A stretch of 64,000 bases of DNA, from the NCBI GenBank assembly GCA_017417045.1, contig JAFPZZ010000031.1, positions 45,093 to 109,092 of the forward strand, given 5' to 3'. Within the stretch, counting starts at the first letter, position 1, and every line of letters begins with the position of its first letter. Of the stretch, positions 42,873 through 51,506 are shown piece by piece. Source of the DNA: Bacillota bacterium. Its GTDB lineage: Bacteria > Bacillota > Clostridia > Peptostreptococcales > Anaerovoracaceae. The position numbers and the translations under genes are program-made. The notes beneath the pieces are model-generated. The model did no database searches. It saw only the letters and a program-made list of their open reading frames with translations, and was not told where the DNA came from.

Positions 42873-45800
42873 TTATTTAAAGAATCTTACGGCAGATCTG
42901 AACATGCCTATATCATAATCGCCGGGCACGTTCTTGTACAGTCCGCTGTCCCATCTTTCGGCATGGCCCATCTTTCCGAAGACCCTGCCGTCGGGAGAGC
43001 ATATGCCCTCTACCGCGAAGGCCGAGCCGTTGGGGTTGAACTGGATATCCATGCTGGCGTTTCCGCCGAGGTCCACGTACTGGGTGCAGATCTGTCCCTT
43101 TTCGGCGAGCTCCTTTATGAGCTCATCCGAGGCGTAGAACCTGCCCTCGCCGTGGGAGATGGGAACGCTGTATACGCCTCCGAGCTCAGCTTCCGCGAGC
43201 CAGGGAGTGAGCTTCGACGCCACCCTGGTCCTGACTATCTTGGACTGATGCCTTGCTATGGTATTGAAGGTAAGAGTCGGGCAGCTCTCGTCGGTGTCTA
43301 TTATCTTTCCGTAGGGCACGAGGCCGAGCTTGATCAGAGCCTGGAAGCCGTTGCAGATGCCTGCCATCAGGCCTCCCCTCTCGTCGAGCAGAGCGCCCGT
43401 CGCCTGCTTGACGGCCTCGTTCCTGAAGAAGGCCGTTATGAACTTGGCGCTGCCGTCCGGCTCGTCTCCGCCGGAGAATCCTCCGGGGATGAAGACCATC
43501 TGGGCCTCTCCCAGAGCCTTTGCGAATTCGTCCACGCTCCTGGCGATGCCTTCCGCGCTCATGTTGTTGATCACCATGATCTTCGCCTCGGCACCGGCGT
43601 CCTCGAAGGCCTTGGCGCTGTCGTATTCGCAGTTGGTGCCGGGGAACACCGGAATGATGACCTTCGGCCTGGCTATAGCCGCGGGCGCGTGCGCGGCGCC
43701 GGTCCCCTTGAAGATGAGGTTCTTGGCGCTGCCGCCGCCAGGTATGTTGCAGCTGTATACGCTCTCGAGCTTGCTTTCGTATGCCTTCTCCAGGGCGCAG
43801 AGCGTGACGTTCTCATCGCAGAAGCAGACGAGCGGCTTGCGGGTGATCATGCCCACGCACCTTCCCTCGGGGCAGTCCATCGGGACCTCGAGCAGGAAGG
43901 AACCGTAGCAGAGGCTGAAGATCTCCTCCATGGTCATGTCTTCGTTGAAGATAAAGCCCAGTCCGTTGCCCATGCACATCTTGAGAACGGCCTCCGCTAT
44001 TCCTCCCATGCCGGGGGTATAGCAGCTCAGGGCCTTGCCCGATCTGATGAGCGAGGTGACCTTCTCGAAGTTCTTCTTGAGAGAATCGGCCTTCGGAAGG
44101 CCTCTCCCGTCCGTTTCGGGGGCTATGAGTATGAGCTTGTTTCCGGCCTCTTTGAACTCCGGAGAGATGATGTCGCCGGTCTTCTGATCGGTCACAGCGA
44201 AGGAGATCAGGGTCGGGGGCACGTCGATATCCTCGAAGCTCCCGCTCATGGAGTCCTTGCCGCCTATGGCAGCGACTCCGAGATCCATCTGGGCCTCGAA
44301 TGCTCCGAGCACGGCTGAGAGCGGCTTGCCCCAGCGCCTCGGATCCCGCCCGAGCTTCTCGAAGAATTCCTGGAAGCTGAGGTAAACATCGCTGAAATCG
44401 GCTCCGCTTGCTATCAGCTTGCAGACCGAGCTCACGACCGCGAGGTACGCGCCGTGGAAGGGGCTCTGCTCGGAAACGTAGGGGTCGAAGCCCCAGGACA
44501 TCACGGAGCAGGCGTCGGTATGGCCCTTCTCAATAGAGATCTTGTTGACCATGGCCTGTATCGGAGTGCGCTGAGCTATCCCGCCGAAGGGCATGAGCAC
44601 AGTACCCGCGCCTATGGTCGAGTCGAAGCGCTCCGAAAGCCCCCTCTTGGAGCAGATGTTGAGATCGGACGCGATCCTGAGATAATTCTCCTTGAATGTG
44701 CCGGAGACGTGCTCTCTCTTTAGAGCGGCGGGCGCCGTCTCGACGCTTATATGCTTCTCGGCTCCGTTGGTGTCGAGGAAGGCGCGGCTTATGTCCACCA
44801 CCTTCTGCCCGTTCCAGCTGAGCACGAGGCGCTTCTCCTCGGTCACGTCGGCGACCTTGACCGCCTGGAGGTTCTCCTCCTCGGCGAGCTTTAGGAAGCG
44901 CTCGATATTATCTTTTTCTATGACTACGGCCATCCTCTCCTGGGACTCGCTTATAGCGAGCTCAGTTCCGTCGAGGCCGTCGTATTTCTTGGGTACGGCA
45001 TTGAGATCGACGCTGAGGCCGTCTGCGAGCTCTCCTATGGCGACGGACACTCCGCCCGCTCCGAAGTCGTTGCAGCGCTTGATCATGCGCGAGACCTCGG
45101 CATTCCTGAAGAAGCGCTGAAGCTTCCTCTCCTCGGGGGCGTTGCCCTTTTGGACCTCGGCTCCGCAGTTCTCTACGGAGTGGGAATCGTGCGCCTTGGA
45201 GGAGCCGGTCGCTCCGCCTATGCCGTCGCGGCCCGTGCTTCCGCCTATTAGCATGACTATGTCGCCGGGCTGCGGGACTTCCCTTCTGACGTTTGCCGCG
45301 GGAGCCGCGGCTATTACCGCGCCGAGCTCCATGTGCTTAGCCGCGTAGCCGGGATGATATATTTCGTCCACAAGGCCCGTGGCAAGGCCTATCTGATTGC
45401 CGTAGGAGGAATATCCCGCAGCGGCGGTCTGGACTATCTTTCTCTGTGGAAGCTTGCCCTTTATGGTCTCCGAGAGCGGAGTGAGCGGGTCGGCCGCGCC
45501 GGTGATCCTCATAGCCGAATAGACGTAGGATCTTCCGGAGAGCGGATCTCTTATGGCACCTCCTATGCAGGTAGCGGCGCCTCCGAACGGCTCTATCTCC
45601 GTCGGGTGGTTGTGCGTCTCGTTCTTGAAGAGGAGCAGCCAGGGCTCTTTCCTGCCGTCGACTTCTATATCTATCTTCACCGTGCAGGCGTTGATCTCGT
45701 CTGATTCGTCGAGCTTGTCGAGCTTTCCGGCCTTTTTCAGGGCCTTGGCCGCGATGGTGCCTATATCCATGAGGCTCACGGGCTTGGTGCGTCCGAGATC

Positions 45801-46559
45801 CTTCCTGACGGCGACGTATCTTTCGTATGCCTTCTGAAGGATATCGTCATCGAAGCTGATGCCGTCGATGATGGTGTTGAAGGTCGTATGCCTGCAGTGG
45901 TCCGACCAGTATGTGTCTATGACCTTGATCTCGGTTATGGAAGGGTCTCTCCCCTCCTCCTTGAAATAGCTCTGAACGAAGCAGAGGTCGGCCATATCCA
46001 TAGCCAGCCCGTTCGCCCTGAGGAAATCCCCGAGAGCGGCCTCGTCCATGGCTCTGAAGCCGTCTATCACGGCGACAGGAGCGGGAACGGGGTACTCGGT
46101 CTTGAGGCTGCATGGAAGCTCCAGCGACGCCAGCCTGGATTCCACAGGGTTTATGACGTGCTTCTTGATGCTGTCCAGCTCCTCTTCGCTGAGCTCTCCC
46201 TCTACGGCGTAGACCTTGGCGTATTTGACGTCGGGCCTCTCGCCCTGGGATATTATCTGTATGCACTGAGCGGCGGAATCTGCCCTCTGGTCGAACTGCC
46301 CGGGGAGGGCTTCGACTGCGAAGACCGCGCATCCGCCGGCGTCGAGCTCGTCGCTCACGATGTCGAGCTGAGGCTCCGCGAATACAGTCCTCTTGGCGTA
46401 TTCGAAGAGCTCAGAAGGAAGGTTCTCGGCGTCATAACGATTGATGATCCTGATGTCCTTCACCGAGCTTATGCCCAGGAAGCCCCTGATCTCGGAAAGC
46501 AGCGCGGCCGCTTCGTTGGCCAGCTCCTTCTTCTTTTCTACGTATACTCTGTAAACCAT
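42873..46559 (-). CDS. purL: Phosphoribosylformylglycinamidine synthase (large single-chain PurL)
   Basis: 1228 residues, the one-chain form with its own glutaminase. The N-terminal and synthase domains carry DHCRHTTFNT, NETHNHPTEIEPFGGAATC and GGKDSMSG. The C-terminal class I amidotransferase (about 970-1228) has the nucleophile in GICNGFQALIKLG and the His/Glu pair in ISHGEGRFY. It makes FGAM from FGAR, glutamine and ATP. The ATG follows directly on the purD stop (TAG-ATG), with GGAGAGG inside purD as ribosome site. Confidence 0.95.
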   Translation of the reverse strand: MVYRVYVEKKKELANEAAALLSEIRGFLGISSVKDIRIINRYDAENLPSELFEYAKRTVFAEPQLDIVSDELDAGGCAVFAVEALPGQFDQRADSAAQCIQIISQGERPDVKYAKVYAVEGELSEEELDSIKKHVINPVESRLASLELPCSLKTEYPVPAPVAVIDGFRAMDEAALGDFLRANGLAMDMADLCFVQSYFKEEGRDPSITEIKVIDTYWSDHCRHTTFNTIIDGISFDDDILQKAYERYVAVRKDLGRTKPVSLMDIGTIAAKALKKAGKLDKLDESDEINACTVKIDIEVDGRKEPWLLLFKNETHNHPTEIEPFGGAATCIGGAIRDPLSGRSYVYSAMRITGAADPLTPLSETIKGKLPQRKIVQTAAAGYSSYGNQIGLATGLVDEIYHPGYAAKHMELGAVIAAAPAANVRREVPQPGDIVMLIGGSTGRDGIGGATGSSKAHDSHSVENCGAEVQKGNAPEERKLQRFFRNAEVSRMIKRCNDFGAGGVSVAIGELADGLSVDLNAVPKKYDGLDGTELAISESQERMAVVIEKDNIERFLKLAEEENLQAVKVADVTEEKRLVLSWNGQKVVDISRAFLDTNGAEKHISVETAPAALKREHVSGTFKENYLRIASDLNICSKRGLSERFDSTIGAGTVLMPFGGIAQRTPIQAMVNKISIEKGHTDACSVMSWGFDPYVSEQSPFHGAYLAVVSSVCKLIASGADFSDVYLSFQEFFEKLGRDPRRWGKPLSAVLGAFEAQMDLGVAAIGGKDSMSGSFEDIDVPPTLISFAVTDQKTGDIISPEFKEAGNKLILIAPETDGRGLPKADSLKKNFEKVTSLIRSGKALSCYTPGMGGIAEAVLKMCMGNGLGFIFNEDMTMEEIFSLCYGSFLLEVPMDCPEGRCVGMITRKPLVCFCDENVTLCALEKAYESKLESVYSCNIPGGGSAKNLIFKGTGAAHAPAAIARPKVIIPVFPGTNCEYDSAKAFEDAGAEAKIMVINNMSAEGIARSVDEFAKALGEAQMVFIPGGFSGGDEPDGSAKFITAFFRNEAVKQATGALLDERGGLMAGICNGFQALIKLGLVPYGKIIDTDESCPTLTFNTIARHQSKIVRTRVASKLTPWLAEAELGGVYSVPISHGEGRFYASDELIKELAEKGQICTQYVDLGGNASMDIQFNPNGSAFAVEGICSPDGRVFGKMGHAERWDSGLYKNVPGDYDIGMFRSAVRFFK

Positions 46560-47831
46560 CTATTCCTCTCCGTAAGCAGTGAGTGCTTTCTTTCCTATAT
46601 CGCGCCTGTAGAACGCGTTGCCGAAGCTCACGCGCCCCGCGAGGGCGTAGGCCTTGTCAACGGCTTCCCTGAGGCTGGCAGCGGTCTCGGTGCAGCCGAG
46701 CACCCTTCCGCCGTCGCTGAGGAGCTTTCCGTCCTCGAGCCTCGCCCCGGCGACGTAGACCTTGTCTACGTCCTCCTCCGGGATGTGTATCTCGAAGCCC
46801 TTCTCATATTTGACGGGATATCCCTCGGAGGCCATGACCACGCAGCAGGCGTGTCCCCTGCTGAAGCGTACGTCTGCCTCGGAGAGCCTTTCTTCCGTGA
46901 CCGCCGTCATGATATCCAGAAGGTCGCTCTCAAGGAGAGGCAGTACGACCTGGGTCTCGGGATCTCCGAAGCGGCAGTTGTATTCTATTACCTTGGGGCC
47001 GTCCTTGCATATCATCAGGCCGAAGTACAGGCAGCCCTTGAAGGTCCTGCCCTCGGCGTTCATCGCGTTCATGGTGGGGATGAAGATCTCCCTCATGCAG
47101 CGCTCCGCGACTTCCTCCGTATAGTAGGGGTTGGGAGCGACCGTTCCCATGCCTCCGGTATTGAGGCCCTTGTCGCCGTCCAGCGCCCTCTTGTGATCCA
47201 TCGAGGATACCATGGGTACGACGCGCTTGCCGTCGGTGAACGAGAGAACGGATACCTCGGGACCCTCGAGGAATTCCTCCATGACTATACGGTCTCCGCT
47301 CTTTCCGAACTTCTTGTCCTGCATGATCTCCCTGATGGCGCTCAGGGCTTCTTCGCGGGTCTGGGCGATGATGACGCCCTTGCCCAACGCGAGGCCGTCT
47401 GCCTTGACCACGATGGGGATGGGGCAGTCTTTGGCGTATTCCAGAGCTTTCTCAGCGCTATCAAAGACCTCGTAGCGCGCCGTTGGGATGCCGTACTTTT
47501 TCATGAGCTCCTTGGAAAAGACCTTGGAGCCTTCGATTATCGCGGCCTTGGCCTCGGGCCCGAAGCACGGGATTCCTATGGCGTTCAGCCTGTCGACGCA
47601 GCCCAGCACGAGGGGATCGTCCGGAGCCACGACGGCGTAGTCTATGCCCTTGTCCGCGGCGAAGGCGCAGATCCCGTCGAGGTCGGTGGCCTTGATGGGC
47701 ACGCAGACCGCGTCGCGCGCTATCCCGCCGTTTCCTGGCAGGGCGTATATAGTCTCGGCAAGGGGATTTTCCCTGAGCTTTTTGATGATGGCGTGCTCTC
47801 TTCCGCCGCCGCCAACTACGAGTATCTTCAA
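46560..47831 (-). CDS. purD: Phosphoribosylamine-glycine ligase
   Basis: 423 residues with the ATP-grasp layout. The start LKILVVGGGGREHAI is classical, GSKVFSKELMKKYGIPTA begins the grasp domain, and KADGLALGKGV and EYNCRFGDPETQ mark ATP and metal sites. The start is TTG at 47829-47831, with GAGGAGG five bases upstream; an in-frame ATG further up precedes that site. It makes GAR from phosphoribosylamine and glycine. It directly abuts purL. Confidence 0.94.
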   Translation of the reverse strand: MKILVVGGGGREHAIIKKLRENPLAETIYALPGNGGIARDAVCVPIKATDLDGICAFAADKGIDYAVVAPDDPLVLGCVDRLNAIGIPCFGPEAKAAIIEGSKVFSKELMKKYGIPTARYEVFDSAEKALEYAKDCPIPIVVKADGLALGKGVIIAQTREEALSAIREIMQDKKFGKSGDRIVMEEFLEGPEVSVLSFTDGKRVVPMVSSMDHKRALDGDKGLNTGGMGTVAPNPYYTEEVAERCMREIFIPTMNAMNAEGRTFKGCLYFGLMICKDGPKVIEYNCRFGDPETQVVLPLLESDLLDIMTAVTEERLSEADVRFSRGHACCVVMASEGYPVKYEKGFEIHIPEEDVDKVYVAGARLEDGKLLSDGGRVLGCTETAASLREAVDKAYALAGRVSFGNAFYRRDIGKKALTAYGEE

Positions 47832-47922
47832 ATCTGCCTCCTCTATGGATGATACGCGCCGCAGCAAAGGAGCCGCGGCGCCTGATCTTAAGCTTTCGCT
47901 CGTTATCGTCTCGTTATGTTCA

Positions 47923-49101
47923 TCAGTGATGGAAGAGCCTCATTCCGGTGAAGGAGACTACCATTCCGTACTTGTCCGCGGTGGCGATGACGTCGTCGTC
48001 TCTCACCGAGCCGCCGGGCTCCGCTACGTACTGCGCGCCGGACTTCCTGGCCCTTTCAATATTGTCTCCGAAGGGGAAGAAGGCGTCGGAGCCGACGGTG
48101 AGTCCGCTCTGGGTCGCGATCCAGGCCTTCTTCTCCTCAGCGCTGAGGGGCTCGGGCTTGGTCTTGAATATGGTCTGCCAGGTGCCCTCGGCGAGCACGT
48201 CCTCCCATTCCTCGGAGGTGTAGACGTCTATGGCGTTGTCCCTCTCGGGGCGCTTGATGCCGTCGACGAACTCGAGGGCGAGCACCTTGGGATTCTGCCT
48301 CATGTACCAGTTGTCGGCCTTGTTTCCGGCGAGCCTGGTGCAGTGTATCCTGCTCTGCTGACCCGCTCCCACTCCTATGGCCTGACCGTTCTTTACGTAG
48401 CAGACAGAGTTGGACTGGGTGTATTTGAGGGTGATCAGAGCCACCATCATGTCGATCATGGCGCTCCTGGGAAGATCCTTGTTGGCGCTTACGATATTGG
48501 AGAGCAGCTCCTCGTCTATCTTAAAATTGTTGTGTCCCTGCTCGAAGGTCACTCCGAACACGTCCTTGTATTCCTGGGGCGCGCACTCGTAATCCGGATC
48601 GATCTGGACCACGTTGTACTTGCCGCCCTTCTTGGTGCTAAGTATCTCGAGGGCCTCGGGGGTGTAGCCCGGGGCGATGATGCCGTCGGAGACCTCGGCC
48701 TTGATATATCTCGCGGTGGCCTCGTCGCACACGTCGGAGAGGGCCGCCCAGTCGCCGAAGGAGCTGAGCCTGTCGGAGCCGCGCGCCTTTATATACGCGC
48801 AGGCTATCGGAGTGAGCTCGATCTTCGGGTTCACGAAATAGATCTTCTTTTCGATGTCGGTGAGTTCGCTGCCTACCGCGGCGCCCGCCGGGGAGACGTG
48901 CTTGAAGCTCGCGGCGGAGGGCATGCCGGTGGCAGCCTTGAGCTCCTTTACGAGCTGCCAGGAGTTCAGAGCGTCGAGGAAATTGATGTATCCGGGCTTG
49001 CCGCAGAGCACCTTGACGGGAAGGTCCGAGCCGTCCCTCATGAAGATCTTAGAGGGCTTCTGATTGGGGTTGCATCCGTACTTGAGTTCGAGTTCGTTCA
49101 T
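47923..49101 (-). CDS. purH: AICAR transformylase without cyclohydrolase domain (PurH C-terminal type)
   Basis: 392 residues corresponding to the AICAR formyltransferase part of PurH only. The catalytic Lys-His pair is in SFKHVSPAGAAVG; SNSVCYVKNGQAIGVGAGQQSR and SDAFFPFGDNIERA are the conserved later blocks. The usual N-terminal IMP cyclohydrolase domain is absent; that step is supplied by the adjacent PurO-type gene. It transfers formyl from 10-formyl-THF to AICAR. AGGAG precedes the ATG. Confidence 0.92.
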   Translation of the reverse strand: MNELELKYGCNPNQKPSKIFMRDGSDLPVKVLCGKPGYINFLDALNSWQLVKELKAATGMPSAASFKHVSPAGAAVGSELTDIEKKIYFVNPKIELTPIACAYIKARGSDRLSSFGDWAALSDVCDEATARYIKAEVSDGIIAPGYTPEALEILSTKKGGKYNVVQIDPDYECAPQEYKDVFGVTFEQGHNNFKIDEELLSNIVSANKDLPRSAMIDMMVALITLKYTQSNSVCYVKNGQAIGVGAGQQSRIHCTRLAGNKADNWYMRQNPKVLALEFVDGIKRPERDNAIDVYTSEEWEDVLAEGTWQTIFKTKPEPLSAEEKKAWIATQSGLTVGSDAFFPFGDNIERARKSGAQYVAEPGGSVRDDDVIATADKYGMVVSFTGMRLFHH

Positions 49102-49113
49102 TTTCTTTCTCCT

Positions 49114-49746
49114 CTATTCTCCTAAGTTCTTGTTGAAGAGCCTTACCTCTCCCTTTACGTTGCTGTAGAGCGAGACCTTGTTGTCTGCGTTGAGCGCCGC
49201 CCAGACTTCGTCCGGGGAAGCCAGCTCCACCTCGATGGGTTCTCCCCTGAAGGAGGGAAGCGGCTTTCCGTCGCCCACGTAAGTGCTGATGAAATATCCC
49301 TTGCCCTCGGGGCAGCACTCGTAGGAGAAGAACTCCCTGAGGCAGCCGCCGTCCTTTTCCTTGAGGATGGAGAGCTCGAAGCTTCCGTCGGCGTTCACGA
49401 TGGCCGAGATCCTCGGGGTGTTGTTCGGAGCGTCCGGCTCATACTGACGGGTCATGAGAGCTCCTCTGAAGCAGCCCTTCTCGACTATGGTGTCGGTCTG
49501 GTCGCCGTTGGTGACGACGAGGCTGTCCCCCATGGTCCTCACGGGATGATAGATGATCAGCGAGGGATCCTCGACCTTGGACTCGTCGAAGGCGCTGGTC
49601 CTGATGCCGTCCTCGGTGAGTTCGAAGATCCTGTTTCTGCTGTTCTCGGAGCGTCCCATGATGAAATAGTAGACTGTGTCCTTTCCGACTACGATGCCGC
49701 GGCCGGGATAAGTGTTGTTCTTAAGGATGTCGGTAAGCTTCTCCAT
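49114..49746 (-). CDS. purO: IMP cyclohydrolase, PurO (archaeal) type
   Basis: 210 residues. The blocks YPGRGIVVG, SLVVTNGDQTDTI, YEPDAPNNTPRISAIV and GYFISTYVG match the PurO family first known from methanogens and unrelated in fold to the bacterial PurH cyclohydrolase. It closes FAICAR to IMP, the last step of the pathway. Its place 12 bases before the stand-alone transformylase gene supports this role. AGGAGG lies before the ATG. Confidence 0.88.
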   Translation of the reverse strand: MEKLTDILKNNTYPGRGIVVGKDTVYYFIMGRSENSRNRIFELTEDGIRTSAFDESKVEDPSLIIYHPVRTMGDSLVVTNGDQTDTIVEKGCFRGALMTRQYEPDAPNNTPRISAIVNADGSFELSILKEKDGGCLREFFSYECCPEGKGYFISTYVGDGKPLPSFRGEPIEVELASPDEVWAALNADNKVSLYSNVKGEVRLFNKNLGE

Positions 49747-49852
49747 TTTTCCTCCTGTATGGATATGATCTATGCCGCGGCGACCGCCGCAGGCTTATTA
49801 ACATTGTTTGCCGCTGGGGAATAGCCGTTCATTCGGCTTGCCGAAGCGTATA
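49747..49852 (-). other. purN-purO gap with two inverted repeats
   Basis: A hairpin GCGGC-GACC-GCCGC (49777-49790) and a 14-bp palindrome TTCGGC-AA-GCCGAA (49832-49845, minus strand, just after the purN stop). Neither has a T tract. They could affect mRNA processing between the two genes. Confidence 0.4.
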
Positions 49853-50461
49853 TCATTTTCCCTCTGCTATTTGTCTGCAGACGAGCTCTGTCGCCTGCGG
49901 GAGAATGACCCACTCGGCCTGCTCCATTATGCGGAGCTGCAGGCTCTCCGGGGTATCTCCCTCGAGCACGTCGACCGCCTTCTGCATTATTATCTTTCCC
50001 CCGTCGGTGATCTCGTTGACGAAATGCACCGTGGCCCCGCTGACCTTGACCCCGTACTCGAGAGCCTTCTCGTGCACTGTCAGGCCGTAGAAGCCGTCCC
50101 CGCAAAAGCTAGGGATGAGCGAAGGATGGACGTTTATTATCCTGTTCTCATAGCGCCTCGTGAAATCCGCGCTGAGTATGCAAAGAAAGCCCGCGAGCAC
50201 TATGAGCTCGGCGCCGCATTCCTCGAGCAGCTCTATGACGCGGGCCTCGAAGGCCTTCCTGCCGGGGAATTCGCTGCGAAGGACCTCCTCGGCCCTTATG
50301 CCGGCAGCCTTCGCCCTCTCCAGGGCGTAGGTCCCCGGCCTGTCCGCCATGACGAGGACTATCTCTCCGCTGTGGATGATCCCGCTCTTCTGCGCGTTAA
50401 TGAGCGCCTGGAGGTTAGTGCCGCCTCCGGATACGAACACGGCTATCTTGGTCTTATCCAT
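49853..50461 (-). CDS. purN: Phosphoribosylglycinamide formyltransferase
   Basis: 202 residues. VSGGGTNLQALINA is the phosphate loop, LAGFLCILS and INVHPSLIPSFCG hold the catalytic Asn and His, and TVHFVNEITDGGKII holds the catalytic Asp. It uses 10-formyl-THF to formylate GAR. The start overlaps purM by eight bases; GGAGGG lies inside purM. Confidence 0.95.
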   Translation of the reverse strand: MDKTKIAVFVSGGGTNLQALINAQKSGIIHSGEIVLVMADRPGTYALERAKAAGIRAEEVLRSEFPGRKAFEARVIELLEECGAELIVLAGFLCILSADFTRRYENRIINVHPSLIPSFCGDGFYGLTVHEKALEYGVKVSGATVHFVNEITDGGKIIMQKAVDVLEGDTPESLQLRIMEQAEWVILPQATELVCRQIAEGK

Positions 50462-51503
50462 CTATGCCCTCCAGCAGTACCTTTTCATCTCCCGCTGCAA
50501 TGCTGCCTATGACGTAGGCGTCCTCGCCGTTAGCCCTGAGGGCTTCGAGCGCGGCATCCGCGCTGGATTCTGAGACTATCAGAGTCATCCCGACGCCCAT
50601 GTTGAAGGTGTTGAACATATCTCTTTCGGATATCCCGCCCTTCTTCTGAATGAGGCCGAAGATCGCAGGGATCTTTATTAGATCCTTTTCTATCCTCGCA
50701 CAGAGCCCGTCGGGAACACACCTGGGCACGTTCTCATAAAAGCCGCCGCCCGTGATGTGGCTTATGCCGTGGACCTCGGCGGCCTCGATGGCCGCCAGGA
50801 CCGGCTTTACGTATATCCTGGTGGGCTCGAGAAGCGCGTCGCCCAGGCTCCGCCCGAGCTCGTCTATGTTCTCGCTCAGATCCGCGTTCTCAACGTCGAA
50901 GACCTTCCTCACCAGCGAATAACCGTTGGAGTGGACTCCGGAGGATGCGAGCGCTATGATGACGTCGCCCTCCTTCATCATATTTTTGTCTATTATCTTT
51001 TCTCTGTCCACGATGCCGACGGCAAAGCCCGCCAGATCGTAATCGTCGGCCCGCATGACGCCCGGATGCTCGGCGGTCTCGCCGCCTATCAGGGCGCAGC
51101 CGGCCCTGACGCAGCCCTCGGCTACGCCGGCCACCAGGGACTCTACCTTCTTGGGCTCGTTCTTTCCTATGGCGATGTAGTCGAGGAAGAACAGGGGCTT
51201 AGCGCCGCAGCAGATGACGTCGTTGACGCACATCGCGACGCAGTCAATGCCTACGCTGTCATATCTTCCTAGCAGCTGCGCTATGCGCTGCTTGGTCCCG
51301 ACTCCGTCCGTGCCGGAGACCAGTACGGGCTCCTTCATGCCGGAAAGGTCGGGGGCAAAGAGTCCGCCGAAGCCGCCAAGCCCGGCAAGGGTGCCGGGGA
51401 TGAACGTGCGCTCGACGTGTTTTTTCATTAATTTGACGCCTTCGTAGCCGGCTTCTATGTCAACGCCGGCTTCGGCGTATACCTTGGAATGCGAGATCGC
51501 CAT
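50454..51503 (-). CDS. purM: Phosphoribosylformylglycinamidine cyclo-ligase
   Basis: 349 residues, full length. YAEAGVDIEAGYEGVKLMKK, LVSGTDGVGTKQRIA, DCVAMCVNDVICCGAKPLFF, GGETAEHPGV and HITGGGFYENVPR are the PurM signature blocks. It closes FGAM to AIR with ATP. It is separated by three bases from purF, and its ribosome site (AGGAG) lies in the end of purF. Confidence 0.96.
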   Translation of the reverse strand: MAISHSKVYAEAGVDIEAGYEGVKLMKKHVERTFIPGTLAGLGGFGGLFAPDLSGMKEPVLVSGTDGVGTKQRIAQLLGRYDSVGIDCVAMCVNDVICCGAKPLFFLDYIAIGKNEPKKVESLVAGVAEGCVRAGCALIGGETAEHPGVMRADDYDLAGFAVGIVDREKIIDKNMMKEGDVIIALASSGVHSNGYSLVRKVFDVENADLSENIDELGRSLGDALLEPTRIYVKPVLAAIEAAEVHGISHITGGGFYENVPRCVPDGLCARIEKDLIKIPAIFGLIQKKGGISERDMFNTFNMGVGMTLIVSESSADAALEALRANGEDAYVIGSIAAGDEKVLLEGIDG

Positions 51504-51506
51504 TTA

